A program made the position numbers and the translations under genes. The notes beneath the pieces were generated by a model. The model was not told the DNA's origin. It made no database searches and was given only the letters and a program-made list of their open reading frames with translations. A stretch of 64,000 nucleotides of DNA, taken from positions 124,001 through 188,000 of the forward strand of contig NZ_JOEH01000006.1 of assembly GCF_000719095.1 (NCBI RefSeq), given 5' to 3'. Below are positions 34,311 through 43,192 of the stretch, piece by piece. Position 1 is the first letter of the stretch, and each line of letters begins with the position of its first letter. The stretch is from Streptacidiphilus jeojiense (GTDB lineage Bacteria; Actinomycetota; Actinomycetes; Streptomycetales; Streptomycetaceae).

Positions 34311-35225
34311 TCAGGCCCTCTGGAGCTCCTCCCGGTCCGGGGGGTTGGCGCCGGCGCGGGAGACGGTGAGGGCGGCTGCCCGGCCGGCGTGGGTGAGGAT
34401 CCCGTGCACCGTGTCGGCGGTCAGAGCTGCCAGGTTCGGCCGGGCCGGGGCACCGAGCAGGTCGAGGGTGGCCAGGGCGTCCAGAGACGCGGACATGAAG
34501 GAGTCGCCGGCGCCGACGGTGTCCACGACGGTGGTGCGGACCGCGGCTGCGGTCACCGTGTCGCTGCTGGTGAAGCCGGTGGCGCCGGCACCGCCCCTGG
34601 TGACCAGTACCAGCTCGGGGCCCAGCGCCAGCCAGCGCGCGGCGACGTCCGGCACCGGGACCCCGGGGTAGAGCCAGTCCAGGTCCTCGTCACTGGCCTT
34701 GACCAGGTCGCTCAGCGCCACGCAGCGCTCGACCCGCCGCACCGCCTCCGGCCGGTCACCCATCAACGCGGGCCGTACGTTGGGGTCGTAGCTGACCGTG
34801 GCCCGCCCGCGCAGCGATCCGGCCAGGGCGGCGACGGTCTCCGACCCCGGGTCCTTGACGGCCGCGATCGACCCCAGGTGGACATGGCACGGCGTGAACG
34901 GCAGCGGGGTGGGACGCAGCGTCCAGTCGATGTCGAAGGTGTAGCCGGCCTGGCCGCGGGCGTCCAGGGTGACCAGCGCGGTCGACGTCCGCACGTCCTG
35001 CTGGCCGTCGGACAGCAGCGACACCCCGGCCGAGCGCAGATGGGCGGAGATCAGCGCGCCCATGGCGTCGTCCCCGAGCTGGGTCAGCAGCGCGGTGTCG
35101 CGGCCGAGCCTGGCCAGGCCGTAGGCGACGTTGGCGGGGCTGCCGCCGGGGTGCGGCACATCGGCCTGCCCGGGCGCTCGGACGATGTCGGCGATGCTCT
35201 CGCCGATTACCAGGAAGTCGGTCAT
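34311..35225 (-). CDS. PfkB-family carbohydrate kinase (fructokinase-like)
   Basis: 304 aa ribokinase fold. N-terminal substrate motif GGSPANVAYGLARLG (27-41). The C-terminal PfkB signature is DTVGAGDSFMSASLDAL, with anion-hole GAGD and catalytic Asp. DPNVRPALMG is the usual middle motif. Most sequences of this form are fructokinases. It is divergent from hrpB with a 62-bp gap. Confidence 0.9.
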   Translation of the reverse strand: MTDFLVIGESIADIVRAPGQADVPHPGGSPANVAYGLARLGRDTALLTQLGDDAMGALISAHLRSAGVSLLSDGQQDVRTSTALVTLDARGQAGYTFDIDWTLRPTPLPFTPCHVHLGSIAAVKDPGSETVAALAGSLRGRATVSYDPNVRPALMGDRPEAVRRVERCVALSDLVKASDEDLDWLYPGVPVPDVAARWLALGPELVLVTRGGAGATGFTSSDTVTAAAVRTTVVDTVGAGDSFMSASLDALATLDLLGAPARPNLAALTADTVHGILTHAGRAAALTVSRAGANPPDREELQRA

Positions 35226-35287
35226 CGGGCCATTCTGCACAGCCGGGGGAGCACGGGAGCGGGGAAGGCGGATGCGAGACTGCCCGG

Positions 35288-37903
35288 GTGAACCCCGCCT
35301 GGCTCGATCTCCCGGTCCGCAGCGCCCTGCCCGAGCTGCGGCGCGCTCTCGCGGAGCGCGGCGCGGCCGTGCTCGAAGCACCGCCCGGGACCGGCAAGAC
35401 CACGCTGGTGCCGCTGGCGCTGGCCGGGCTGGTAGACGGCGACCCCGGCGCTGGTACCGCGGGCGCCCCGGGTGAGCGGCGAAGGGTGCTGGTCGCCGAG
35501 CCGAGGCGGCTGGCGGTCCGCGCGGCCGCGCGGCGGATGGCCTGGCTGCTGGGGACTCCGGTGGGCGAGGACGTCGGCTTCACCGTACGCGGGGAGCGCC
35601 GGATGGGGCCGCGCGCCGTGGTCGAGGTGGTCACCACCGGGGTGCTGCTGCAGCGGCTGCAACGGGACCAGGAGCTCTCCGGCGTGGACGTGGTGCTGCT
35701 GGACGAGTGCCACGAACGGCATCTGGACGCGGACACCGCACTGGCCTTCCTGCTGGACGTACGGGCCGCGCTCCGCCCGGAGCTGCAGCTGCTCTGCGCC
35801 TCGGCGACCTCCGACACCGCGGCCTGGGCGGCGCTGCTCGGGGACGGCGCTCCGGCGCCGGTGGTGGCGGCGCAGGGGATCCAGTACCCGGTCGAGGTGG
35901 TCTGGGCGCCGCCGCCGCGTCCGGTCCGGCCGCCGCAGGGCCTGCGCACCGATCCGGCGCTGTTGGAGCAGGTCGCCGCGACCGTGCTGAGGGCGCTGCG
36001 CGAGCGGGACGGGGACGTGCTGTGCTTCCTGCCCGGCGCCGGCGAGATCACCAGGGTCGCCGGACTGCTGGCCGGCGCCGGGGGAGCGGCGGAGGTGCTG
36101 CAGCTGCACGGCCGGGCCGACCGCGCGGTCCAGGACGCGGTGCTCAGCCCGGCCGGCGACCGCCGCCGGATCGTGCTGTCCACCTCCGTGGCGGAGTCCT
36201 CGCTGACCGTGCCGGGGGTGCGCAGCGTGGTGGACTGCGGGCTGGCCAGGGAACCGCGCACGGACCATGCGCGCGGGCTGTCCAGCCTGGTCACCGTGCG
36301 GGCCTCGCTGGCGACCGGGCGGCAGCGGGCGGGCCGGGCCGGACGCGAGGGCCCCGGCGCCGTCTACCGATGCTGGGCCGAGGTCGAGGACGCCAGGGCC
36401 CGGGCCCTGCCCACGCCGGAGATCCTCCAGGCCGACCTGACCTCCTTCGCGCTGCAGGCCGCCTGCTGGGGCGCCCCCGGCGGCCAGGGGCTCGCCCTGC
36501 CCGACCCGCCGCCGGACGGTGCGATGGCCGCCGCCCGGGAGACGCTGACCGCGCTGGGCGCGGTCGACGCCGACGGGCGGGCGACCGCCCGGGGTACCCG
36601 GATCGCCCGCACCGGGCTGCACCCCCGGCTGGCCCGGGCGCTGCTGGACGGTGCCGCGCCGGTGGGCGCGGAGCGGGCGGCGGAGCTGGTGGCGCTGCTC
36701 TCCGAGGAGCCGCCGCGGGCCCTCGGCGACGATCTGACCGCAGTCTGGCGCACCGTCAGGACCGGGCGCGACCCCTATGCGGCCCGCTGGCGCGAGGAGG
36801 TCCGCCGGCTGCGGCGGCAGCCGGACGCCGGGGACTCCAAGGAGGACGGTGCCGGGACCCGGCGTGCGGACCGAGCGGTGCCCGATGCTACGGCGGCCGG
36901 CCTGGTCGTCGCGCTGGCCTTCCCCGAGCGCATCGCCAGGGCGCGCGGCGGCGCCCCCGAGCCGGGAGCCCGCGCCTCCTATCTGATGGCCTCCGGCACC
37001 GCCGCCGAGTCCGCGGCCGGCTCCGCCCTGTCCGGTGCCGAGTGGATCGCGGTGGCCGTCGCCGACCGTCCGGCCGGGTCGCCGTCCGCGCGGGTGCAGC
37101 TGGCCGCGGCTCTCGACGAGGCCACCGCCCGACGTGCCGGCGCCTCGCTGCTGACGGTGCGTGAGGAGGTCCGCTGGGTTGTGCCGCCGGGATCCCGGCG
37201 CGGCGATGTGGTCGCCCGCAGGGTCGAGTCGCTGGGGGCGGTGGAGCTCGCGGCCGAGCCGCTGCCCGCCCCGGACCGGGCCCTGCTGCAGGCGGCCCTG
37301 CTGGAGGGGCTGGCCGCCGAGGGTGTCGGCGGGTTGCTGACCTGGTCGGCCGAGGCAACCGGACTTCGGCAGCGGCTGGCGTTCCTGCACCGCGAGCTCG
37401 GCGAGCCCTGGCCCGACGTCTCCGACGGGGCGCTGCTGGAACAGGCCGACGCATGGCTGGAGCCGGAGCTCTCCCGGGCCCGGCGCCGCTCGGACCTGGA
37501 GCGCATCGGTACGGCGTCGGCGCTGGCCAGGCTGCTGCCCTGGGCCTCGGGCCAGGCCGGACGGCTGGACGAGTTGGCCCCGGAGCGGATCACCGTTCCC
37601 ACCGGATCACGGATCCGGGTCGACTACTCCGCTGACCGGCCGGTGCTCGCGGTCAAGCTGCAGGAGCTGTTCGGCTGGCAGGAGACCCCGCGACTGGCGG
37701 ACGGACGCGTTCCGCTGACGGTGCATCTGCTGTCGCCCGCGGGCCGTCCCGCGGCCGTCACCGGTGATCTGGCGTCCTTCTGGCGCGACGGCTACCGCGC
37801 GGTCCGGGCCGACCTGCGCGGCCGCTACCCGCGGCATCCCTGGCCCGGGGACCCGGCCACCGCGCAGCCCACGCGACGCGCCAACCCGCGCCGGGACGGC
37901 TGA
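35288..37903 (+). CDS. hrpB: ATP-dependent helicase HrpB
   Basis: DEAH/RHA helicase of 871 aa from a GTG start. Walker A APPGTGKTT is at residues 31-39. Motif II is DECH at 139-142, in place of DEAH, as expected in HrpB. Motif III is SAT in CASATSD, and motif VI is QRAGRAGREGPG around 345-356. The C-terminal HrpB-specific region runs from about 600 and ends with RADLRGRYPRHPWPGDP. The substrate is presumed to be RNA or DNA; the physiological role in bacteria is unclear. Confidence 0.95.
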   Translation: MNPAWLDLPVRSALPELRRALAERGAAVLEAPPGTGKTTLVPLALAGLVDGDPGAGTAGAPGERRRVLVAEPRRLAVRAAARRMAWLLGTPVGEDVGFTVRGERRMGPRAVVEVVTTGVLLQRLQRDQELSGVDVVLLDECHERHLDADTALAFLLDVRAALRPELQLLCASATSDTAAWAALLGDGAPAPVVAAQGIQYPVEVVWAPPPRPVRPPQGLRTDPALLEQVAATVLRALRERDGDVLCFLPGAGEITRVAGLLAGAGGAAEVLQLHGRADRAVQDAVLSPAGDRRRIVLSTSVAESSLTVPGVRSVVDCGLAREPRTDHARGLSSLVTVRASLATGRQRAGRAGREGPGAVYRCWAEVEDARARALPTPEILQADLTSFALQAACWGAPGGQGLALPDPPPDGAMAAARETLTALGAVDADGRATARGTRIARTGLHPRLARALLDGAAPVGAERAAELVALLSEEPPRALGDDLTAVWRTVRTGRDPYAARWREEVRRLRRQPDAGDSKEDGAGTRRADRAVPDATAAGLVVALAFPERIARARGGAPEPGARASYLMASGTAAESAAGSALSGAEWIAVAVADRPAGSPSARVQLAAALDEATARRAGASLLTVREEVRWVVPPGSRRGDVVARRVESLGAVELAAEPLPAPDRALLQAALLEGLAAEGVGGLLTWSAEATGLRQRLAFLHRELGEPWPDVSDGALLEQADAWLEPELSRARRRSDLERIGTASALARLLPWASGQAGRLDELAPERITVPTGSRIRVDYSADRPVLAVKLQELFGWQETPRLADGRVPLTVHLLSPAGRPAAVTGDLASFWRDGYRAVRADLRGRYPRHPWPGDPATAQPTRRANPRRDG

Positions 37904-37923
37904 CCGGCGTCCGGCGCTGCGGC

Positions 37924-37991
37924 GACTCGGCACGGCAGCAGGCTCAGCGCCGCAGTGGGCTCAGCACCTCAGCGGGTTCAGCACCACAGCA
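37924..37991. repeat. Four 17-bp degenerate tandem units after hrpB
   Basis: Units at 37924-37940, 37941-37957, 37958-37974 and 37975-37991 follow the pattern GGCTCAGCACCGCAGCG with 3-6 changes. The last three carry TCA, which is TGA on the minus strand, in three different frames. The 17-bp step places a minus-strand stop in every frame. The array overlaps the stop of the small minus-strand frame at 37978-38193. Confidence 0.8.
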
Positions 37992-38193
37992 GGCCGAACA
38001 GCCCGGACGCGCGGGGTGCCGGGCGGGCCGGCGTCAGCTCCGCCGGGCCCGGTCCCGGGACGGTGACGGGATCCATGCCGAGGACGATCCGGTCGTAGGC
38101 GCGCAGCTGTGCGCGTCCTGACCCGCCGTCCTCGACGGACCCGGCAGCCGGGCCCGGCCTTCGGGTGTCCCTCGAGTGCCGCTGCGGTACCAC
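37978..38193 (-). CDS. Possible small protein of 71 aa
   Basis: A GTG at 38193 is preceded at 8 bp by AAGGAG, one of the best ribosome sites in the region. The product begins with a polar Arg-rich segment (VVPQRHSRDTRRPG), passes through LRAYDRIVLGMDP, and ends in the hydrophobic SGLFGLLWC with a C-terminal Cys. It resembles no family I know. It fills part of a 640-bp gap between hrpB and the PrmC-like gene. No maturation enzyme is adjacent that would mark it as a precursor peptide. Coding status is uncertain. Confidence 0.4.
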   Translation of the reverse strand: MVPQRHSRDTRRPGPAAGSVEDGGSGRAQLRAYDRIVLGMDPVTVPGPGPAELTPARPAPRASGLFGLLWC

Positions 38194-38543
38194 GGTTCGG
38201 TCTCCTTCGCCCCAGGGGTGCGTGCGCTGCTACGCCCCGGGCGGTCGCGAACGGCCGTCGGACCACCCGCCCCCGTGGGTTCTGGCCGGGCCCAAGAGTA
38301 CGCCAAAGCACGAGAGTTGGGTGCATATGCCAGACGGCGGCGGTCCCGGCCCGGAACGGGCCTCCCGCAGGGCGGTGCGCGCGGCGGCGATCGGGTACTG
38401 TGGCGCTCGGCCAGTAGAGACACCGACCGAGGAGGTGGGACCCATTACCGCTGTCGCAGTCCGGGTGCTCCGCTCCCCGGCCTCCGGGACTCCTCCGAGG
38501 CCCTGACGGGACGAGCGCCCTTCGGTATCCCGAAAGGCTCCCT
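38194..38543. other. 350-bp intergenic region, no gene seen
   Basis: The remainder of the gap between the candidate small gene and the PrmC-like gene. Frames on both strands are open but show no recognisable protein. It includes sequence of lower GC around 38290-38330 that could hold promoters in either direction. Confidence 0.4.
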
Positions 38544-39398
38544 GTGTCCTTCCCCGTTCTGCCCTCTTCCCCCGCCGCACCGGCCGACGGCCTCGACGCC
38601 GTGGTCTCCCGGCTCCGTGCCGCGGGCTGCGTCTTCGCCGAGGACGAGGCGGCGCTGCTCGTCGCGGCCGCCACCACCCCGGCCGAGCTCGACTCGATGG
38701 TCCGCCGCCGGGCCGCCGGCCTCCCGCTGGAGCACATCCTCGGCTGGGCCGGGTTCTGCGGCCTGCGGGTCGCGGTGGACCCGCAGGTCTTCGTGCCCCG
38801 GGTGCGCACCGAATTCCTGGTGCGGCAGGCCGCAGCGCTCGCCCCGCCGGACGCCGTGGTCGTCGACCTGTGCTGCGGCACCGGCGCGGTGGGCCTGGCG
38901 CTGCTCGCGGACCTGGCCGCCGCCGGAACCCCCGCCGCCGAACTGCACGCCGCCGACATCGACCCGGCGTCGGTGCGCTGCGCCCGCCGCAACCTCACCG
39001 CCCCTGGCAGAGGCGCGCCCGACTGCGGCGCCATGAGTATCGCGGTCCACCAGGGCGACCTCTACGACCCGCTGCCGGAGCGGCTGCGCGGTCGGGTCGA
39101 CCTGCTGGTCGTCAACGCCCCCTACGTGCCCACCGAGGCCATCGCCCTGCTGCCGACCGAGGCGCGGGTGCACGAGGCCAGGGTGGCCCTGGACGGCGGC
39201 CCGGACGGCCTGGACCTGCACCGGCGGGTCGCCGCCGGGGCGGACCGGTGGCTGGCGCCGGGCGGCAGCCTGCTGATAGAGACCAGCGAACGCCAGGCCG
39301 AGCAGACCGCCGCGGTCTTCGCCGCCGGCGGTCTGCTGTCCCGGATCACCGGTTCGGACGAACTGGACGCCACCGTGGTCATCGGCACCAGGCCCTGA
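38544..39398 (+). CDS. Putative protein N(5)-glutamine methyltransferase (PrmC/HemK-like)
   Basis: 284 aa from the GTG at 38544, after AAAGG. An N-terminal helical domain ends in GLPLEHILGWAGFCGL, the PrmC hallmark. The SAM motif is VVDLCCGTGAVGLALLA. The catalytic NPPY is NAPY (in VVNAPYVPT). PrmC methylates the GGQ Gln of release factors; the NAPY form and the sequence length suggest a paralogue of unknown target and not the housekeeping PrmC. Confidence 0.82.
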   Translation: MSFPVLPSSPAAPADGLDAVVSRLRAAGCVFAEDEAALLVAAATTPAELDSMVRRRAAGLPLEHILGWAGFCGLRVAVDPQVFVPRVRTEFLVRQAAALAPPDAVVVDLCCGTGAVGLALLADLAAAGTPAAELHAADIDPASVRCARRNLTAPGRGAPDCGAMSIAVHQGDLYDPLPERLRGRVDLLVVNAPYVPTEAIALLPTEARVHEARVALDGGPDGLDLHRRVAAGADRWLAPGGSLLIETSERQAEQTAAVFAAGGLLSRITGSDELDATVVIGTRP

Positions 39399-39438
39399 CC
39401 GGACCACCCGGCTGAACCGTCCGGCCCCGCCGTCGCGG

Positions 39439-40068
39439 TCACCCCTGCGCCAGCGCCTCCCGCAGCTGCTCGGCGGTGAGGTGCGGGCCGTAGGCGGGCT
39501 TGTCCCGGTCGAAGCGCCGGCCCTCGGCCAGCGGGCCGGCGTCGACCACGTCGAAGCCGAACTCCTCGATCAGGGCGGCCACGGTCTTCTTGGCCTCTGC
39601 GTCGTCCCCGGCGATCGGCAGCGCGCGCCGGTTCGGGGTGCCGGCCGGGGCGGCCTCGTCGCCGATCGCGGCGGCGGCGATGTTGTTGAACGCCTTGACC
39701 ACGTGGGAGTCCGGCAGATGGGCGGCGAGCACCTCGCTCACCGAGGTCCGGCCGCTGTCGATGTCCGGGAAGTGGCCGTCCCGCTCGAAGTAGTAGTTGT
39801 TGGTGTCGATCACGGTCTTGCCGCCCAGCGGCTCGGCCGGGATCCGGGTGTAGTTCTTGAACGGGACGGTGACCACGACCAGGTCGCCCGTCGCGCCCGC
39901 CTCCGCCGCCGTGGCCGCGCTCGCCAGCGGGCCGAGCGCGGCCACGACGTCGGCCAGGGTCTCCGGGCCGCGCGAGTTGCTGAGCACGACGTTGTGTCCG
40001 TGGGCGACCGCCTGCCTGGCGATGGCCTGGCCGATGTTGCCGCTGCCGATGAGTCCGATGGTTGCCAT
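39439..40068 (-). CDS. NADPH-dependent F420 reductase-like protein
   Basis: 209 aa Rossmann protein of the F420H2:NADP oxidoreductase group. Opening IGLIGSGNIGQAIARQAVAHG (residues 4-24) is the dinucleotide motif, VLSNSRGPETL carries the NADP 2'-phosphate contacts (Ser-Arg), and VVKAFNN is the conserved mid motif. It may reduce F420 or a related substrate. The ATG at 40068 fits the family start. Confidence 0.82.
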   Translation of the reverse strand: MATIGLIGSGNIGQAIARQAVAHGHNVVLSNSRGPETLADVVAALGPLASAATAAEAGATGDLVVVTVPFKNYTRIPAEPLGGKTVIDTNNYYFERDGHFPDIDSGRTSVSEVLAAHLPDSHVVKAFNNIAAAAIGDEAAPAGTPNRRALPIAGDDAEAKKTVAALIEEFGFDVVDAGPLAEGRRFDRDKPAYGPHLTAEQLREALAQG

Positions 40069-40137
40069 GGATGGAGTCCTCCCCCGTTGCGGCACGCTGA
40101 ACCAGCGATCCCCCCGTACGGCGGCTACGTTGGTGCG

Positions 40138-40809
40138 ATGTGCTGGAGTTCGACCGCCGACCTGGTCGCGGGCGGCGCCGTCACCGCCGTCGGGGTGGTC
40201 ACGCTGGCCTCGGTGCGGCGCGGCCGTGACGCACTGCTGGCCGCGCTGCCGCTGGTGCTGGGCCTGCACCAGCTGATCGAGTCGGTCGTCTGGCGCGGCG
40301 CAGAAGGCGAGGTGGGTGCCGGTACGGCCGCGGTGGCGCGGACGGCCTGGGCCGTGATCGCCTATCCGCTGCTGCCGCTGCTGGTGCCGGTCGGGGTGCT
40401 ACTGGCGGTACGGGCCGCGGTCTCGCCGGCCCGGCGCCGACTGCTGCTGGCGCTGGTGCTCCTCGGCCTGGTGGTCTCGGCGGTGCTGGCCGTCGCGGTG
40501 GCCCGGCACGGGGCCAGTGCGCAGATCGACGGGCACACCCTGCGCTACGGCGTCGGGGTGGGCCGTCCGGTGCCGATCGGTACCGGATACCTGCTGGCCA
40601 CGGTGGGCGCGCTGCTCGCGAGCGGGCAGCGCGACATCCGTGCGGTGGGGGTGGCCTGCGGTGTGGGGGCGGTGGTCTGCCTGCTGCTGTGGCAGACGGC
40701 CTTCGTGTCGACCTGGTGCGCGTTGGCCGCGGTCGCCAGCCTGCTGGTGCTGCGCTGGGTCCGTCGCTCCCGGACCGCGGACCGGCGGGTGCCGCTCGCC
40801 GCTCAGTAG
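40138..40809 (+). CDS. DUF6629-type integral membrane protein
   Basis: 223 aa beginning MCWSSTADLVAGG, an opening I associate with DUF6629 membrane proteins. About seven hydrophobic spans are seen. HQLIESVVWRGAEG and GTGYLLATVGALL are conserved-looking elements. No transport or catalytic motif is visible. It is divergent from the F420 reductase-like gene, and its stop overlaps the convergent lipoprotein gene by 7 bp. Confidence 0.75.
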   Translation: MCWSSTADLVAGGAVTAVGVVTLASVRRGRDALLAALPLVLGLHQLIESVVWRGAEGEVGAGTAAVARTAWAVIAYPLLPLLVPVGVLLAVRAAVSPARRRLLLALVLLGLVVSAVLAVAVARHGASAQIDGHTLRYGVGVGRPVPIGTGYLLATVGALLASGQRDIRAVGVACGVGAVVCLLLWQTAFVSTWCALAAVASLLVLRWVRRSRTADRRVPLAAQ

Positions 40810-41375
40810 CCGCCGTAGCCGCCGGAGCTGCTGGGCGAGGTGCTGGGTGCGCTCCCGGAGCCGGTGATCGCGCTGCCGTCGGGGGCGAGCAGGTACCAGG
40901 CGCCGCCGAAGGCGGTGACGCCCTGGCCGTTGATGTCACCGGCCTTGGTGTCCTTGACGAAGTAGTAGAGCGGATGGCCGCCGTAGGTGACCTGGGTCGA
41001 CTTGTCGGCCCTGGTGCTGGTGCCGACCATCGAGGCGGTGAGCCCGCTGGTGACCGGTGTTCCGGTGGCGTGGTCCGGCGGCCAGGCGACCGCGCAGGCG
41101 CCGTTGCAGGCGGAGGTGGTGCCGGTGTCGGCCTCGAACAGGTAGAGCGCCCGCCCGGACCCGTCGACCAGGATCTGGCCGTCGGCCGAGGAGGCGGTCT
41201 TCAGGGTGGTGCTGCCGCCCGCCGCGGATCCGCCGGCCGGCGATCCGCTGGCGGCTGCCGTGGTCGGCGCGGACGAGGAGGCACTGCTGGTGCCGCTGCT
41301 GGAGCAGCCTGCCGCGAGGGCCGCGACGGCGCCTGCGGCGAGCACTCCGGTAAGGACACGATTCTTTCGGATCAT
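40803..41375 (-). CDS. Secreted lipoprotein of the COG4315 repeat type
   Basis: 190 aa from the ATG at 41375. The signal peptide ends with a lipobox LAAGC, lipidated Cys24. A Ser/Ala/Gly-rich linker follows. Then come two COG4315-type repeats with GQILVDGSGRALYLFEADTG and THVTYGGHPLYYF-like patterns, and CNGACAVAWPP between them carries a likely disulfide. It is a surface-anchored protein of unknown function common in actinomycetes. The C-terminus ends in GGYGGY. Confidence 0.88.
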   Translation of the reverse strand: MIRKNRVLTGVLAAGAVAALAAGCSSSGTSSASSSAPTTAAASGSPAGGSAAGGSTTLKTASSADGQILVDGSGRALYLFEADTGTTSACNGACAVAWPPDHATGTPVTSGLTASMVGTSTRADKSTQVTYGGHPLYYFVKDTKAGDINGQGVTAFGGAWYLLAPDGSAITGSGSAPSTSPSSSGGYGGY

Positions 41376-41476
41376 GACGGATCTTCTTCCGCCGGGACCG
41401 CCGCCGCGCCCGTTGCGTCGCAGCCGGTCCACCGGCCCGCCTAGGCGGGTCCGCATCCTCAGGTACGCGCAGGCGA

Positions 41477-41512
41477 CAGCACAGGTTCAGCACAGATCCG
41501 GTACAGGTTCAG
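41477..41512. repeat. Small duplications at the cobK stop
   Basis: An 11-bp imperfect tandem (CAGCACAGGTT, then CAGCACAGATC) and two copies of ACAGGTTCAG (41481-41490 and 41503-41512) lie around the minus-strand cobK stop. Each GGTTCAG contains a minus-strand TGA. They are 22 bp apart, so not in the same frame. GGTTCAGCAC also occurs in the array at 37975. Confidence 0.55.
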
Positions 41513-42321
41513 GCCCGCAGCCCGCGCAGCCAGGCTCGTACGGCGGTGGTGTCGGCGGCCGTCGGCACGCCGGGGGGCGGGGCGGGGCGGGTCACCACGA
41601 CCACCGGGATCCCGGCCTCGCGGGCGGCGGCGAGCTTGGGCGCGGTGGCGGTGCCGCCGCTGTCCCTGGTGACCAGGACGTCGATTCGGTGCTCGCGCAG
41701 CAGCGCGCGCTCGCCGTCCAGGGTGAAGGGGCCCCGGTCGAGCAGGACCCGGACCCGGGCCGGCAGCGGCGGCTCCGGGGCGTCGACGGAGCGCACCAGG
41801 AAGTGCTGCGGCAGCCCGGCGAAGGCCGCCAGCCCGCCGCGTCCGGTGGTCAGGAACACCCGCCGGTCCGCGGCGGCCGTGGCCGCCGCGGGTCCGGGCG
41901 TCAGCCCGGGTGCGGACAGCAGCGCGGCGGCCTGCTCCAGCGAGGCGGCCGGATGCCAGCGGTCGCCCGGACCCGCCGTCCATCCCGGCCGGCGCAGCGC
42001 CAGCAGCGGCACTCCGGTGGCCGCCGCGGCCCCGGCCGCATTGGCGCTGATGGTGGCGGCGAAGGGATGGGTGGCGTCGACGACCGCCGCGACCCGGTGC
42101 TCGCGCAGCCAGCGGGCCAGGCCCTCGGCGCCGCCGAAGCCGCCGATCCGGACCCGGCCGGGCGGCAGCAGCGGCTGGGCCACCCGGCCCGCCAGCGAGC
42201 TGGTGACGGTCAGTGACGGGTCGTCGGCGAGTTCGGCGGCCAGCAGCCGGGCCTGGGCGGTGCCGCCGAGGACCAGGACGTGCAGCGGGTGTGACGGGCT
42301 GGGGTGCGGCGGGCTGGTCAC
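41509..42321 (-). CDS. cobK: Precorrin-6A reductase
   Basis: 270 aa. CobK/CbiJ family: opening VLVLGGTAQARLLAAEL, GRVRIGGFGGAEGLARWL, VDATHPFAATISANA and the C-terminal DVLVTRDSGGTATAPKLAAA are all family signatures. It reduces precorrin-6A to precorrin-6B in aerobic cobalamin biosynthesis with NADPH. It starts 4 bp inside the end of cobF, so the two are translationally coupled. No other cobalamin gene is present in the window. Confidence 0.92.
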   Translation of the reverse strand: MTSPPHPSPSHPLHVLVLGGTAQARLLAAELADDPSLTVTSSLAGRVAQPLLPPGRVRIGGFGGAEGLARWLREHRVAAVVDATHPFAATISANAAGAAAATGVPLLALRRPGWTAGPGDRWHPAASLEQAAALLSAPGLTPGPAAATAAADRRVFLTTGRGGLAAFAGLPQHFLVRSVDAPEPPLPARVRVLLDRGPFTLDGERALLREHRIDVLVTRDSGGTATAPKLAAAREAGIPVVVVTRPAPPPGVPTAADTTAVRAWLRGLRA

Positions 42322-43088
42322 GGCCGGCGCAGCAGATAGGTGTCCATGATCCAGCCCTTGCGGGCCCGGGCCTCCGCCCGCAGCGCCACGATGCGTTCGG
42401 CGACCTCGGCGAGCCGTCCCGAGACCAGGATCTCGTCGGTGGTCCCGATGTAGGCGCCCCAGAAGATCTCCAGCTCAGGGTCGAGACCGGCGAAGGACTG
42501 GTGCGCGTCCAGCATCACCACCAGGTCGTCCACGCCCTCCGGCAGCCCCCCGGCCTCGGCCAGCCTGCGGCCGGTGGTGATCTGCACCGGCCGGCCCACC
42601 CGGTTCAGGCCGGTGCGGTGCCGGGCGGCCAGCGCGGAGACGCTGCTGATGCCGGGGACCACCTCGCAGTCGAAGTCCACCGCGCCCCGCCCGCGCACCT
42701 CGGCCAGGATCGCCAGCGTGCTGTCGTAGAGCGAGGGGTCGCCCCAGACCAGGAAGGCGCCGCAACCGCCCTCCGGAAGTTCGTCCCTGACGAGCCGTTC
42801 GTAGATGTCGGCCCGGCGGCTGCGCCAGTCGTCCACGGCCGGGGTGTAGCCGGGGGTGGCGGCGGTGCGGTCGCGCTCGGGGTCGGTGGCCTGCACCACC
42901 CGGTAGGGGTGGTCCACGTGCCGGTCCAGGATCTCCTCGCGCAGCCCGGTCAGATCGGACTTCTCCCGGCCCTTGTCGAGCAGGAAGAAGACCTCGGCGC
43001 GGTTGAGCGCCTTGACCGCCTGAAGGGTGAGATGGTCCGGGTCGCCCGCGCCGATGCCGACGACGCAGATCGTCCTTCTGTCGTTCAT
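42318..43088 (-). CDS. cobF: Precorrin-6A synthase (deacetylating)
   Basis: 256 aa SAM-dependent tetrapyrrole methyltransferase (CobF type). The opening ICVVGIGAGDPDHLTLQAV is the methylase GxGxGD motif, and VVPGISSVSALAARH and AFLVWGDPSLYDST match the family. CobF catalyses C-1 methylation and deacetylation of precorrin-5 to precorrin-6A, and its product is the substrate of CobK encoded next. It points to the oxygen-dependent cobalamin route. Confidence 0.93.
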   Translation of the reverse strand: MNDRRTICVVGIGAGDPDHLTLQAVKALNRAEVFFLLDKGREKSDLTGLREEILDRHVDHPYRVVQATDPERDRTAATPGYTPAVDDWRSRRADIYERLVRDELPEGGCGAFLVWGDPSLYDSTLAILAEVRGRGAVDFDCEVVPGISSVSALAARHRTGLNRVGRPVQITTGRRLAEAGGLPEGVDDLVVMLDAHQSFAGLDPELEIFWGAYIGTTDEILVSGRLAEVAERIVALRAEARARKGWIMDTYLLRRP

Positions 43089-43192
43089 GGCCGAGAGTCT
43101 GCCAGGCAGGAGATAGGTTGCCTGGTACCGGGTCGTCGCCCGGTACCAGGCACGATGGCGGCCGGCGGGCCGGGAGCGGTGGGAGGCGGAGG

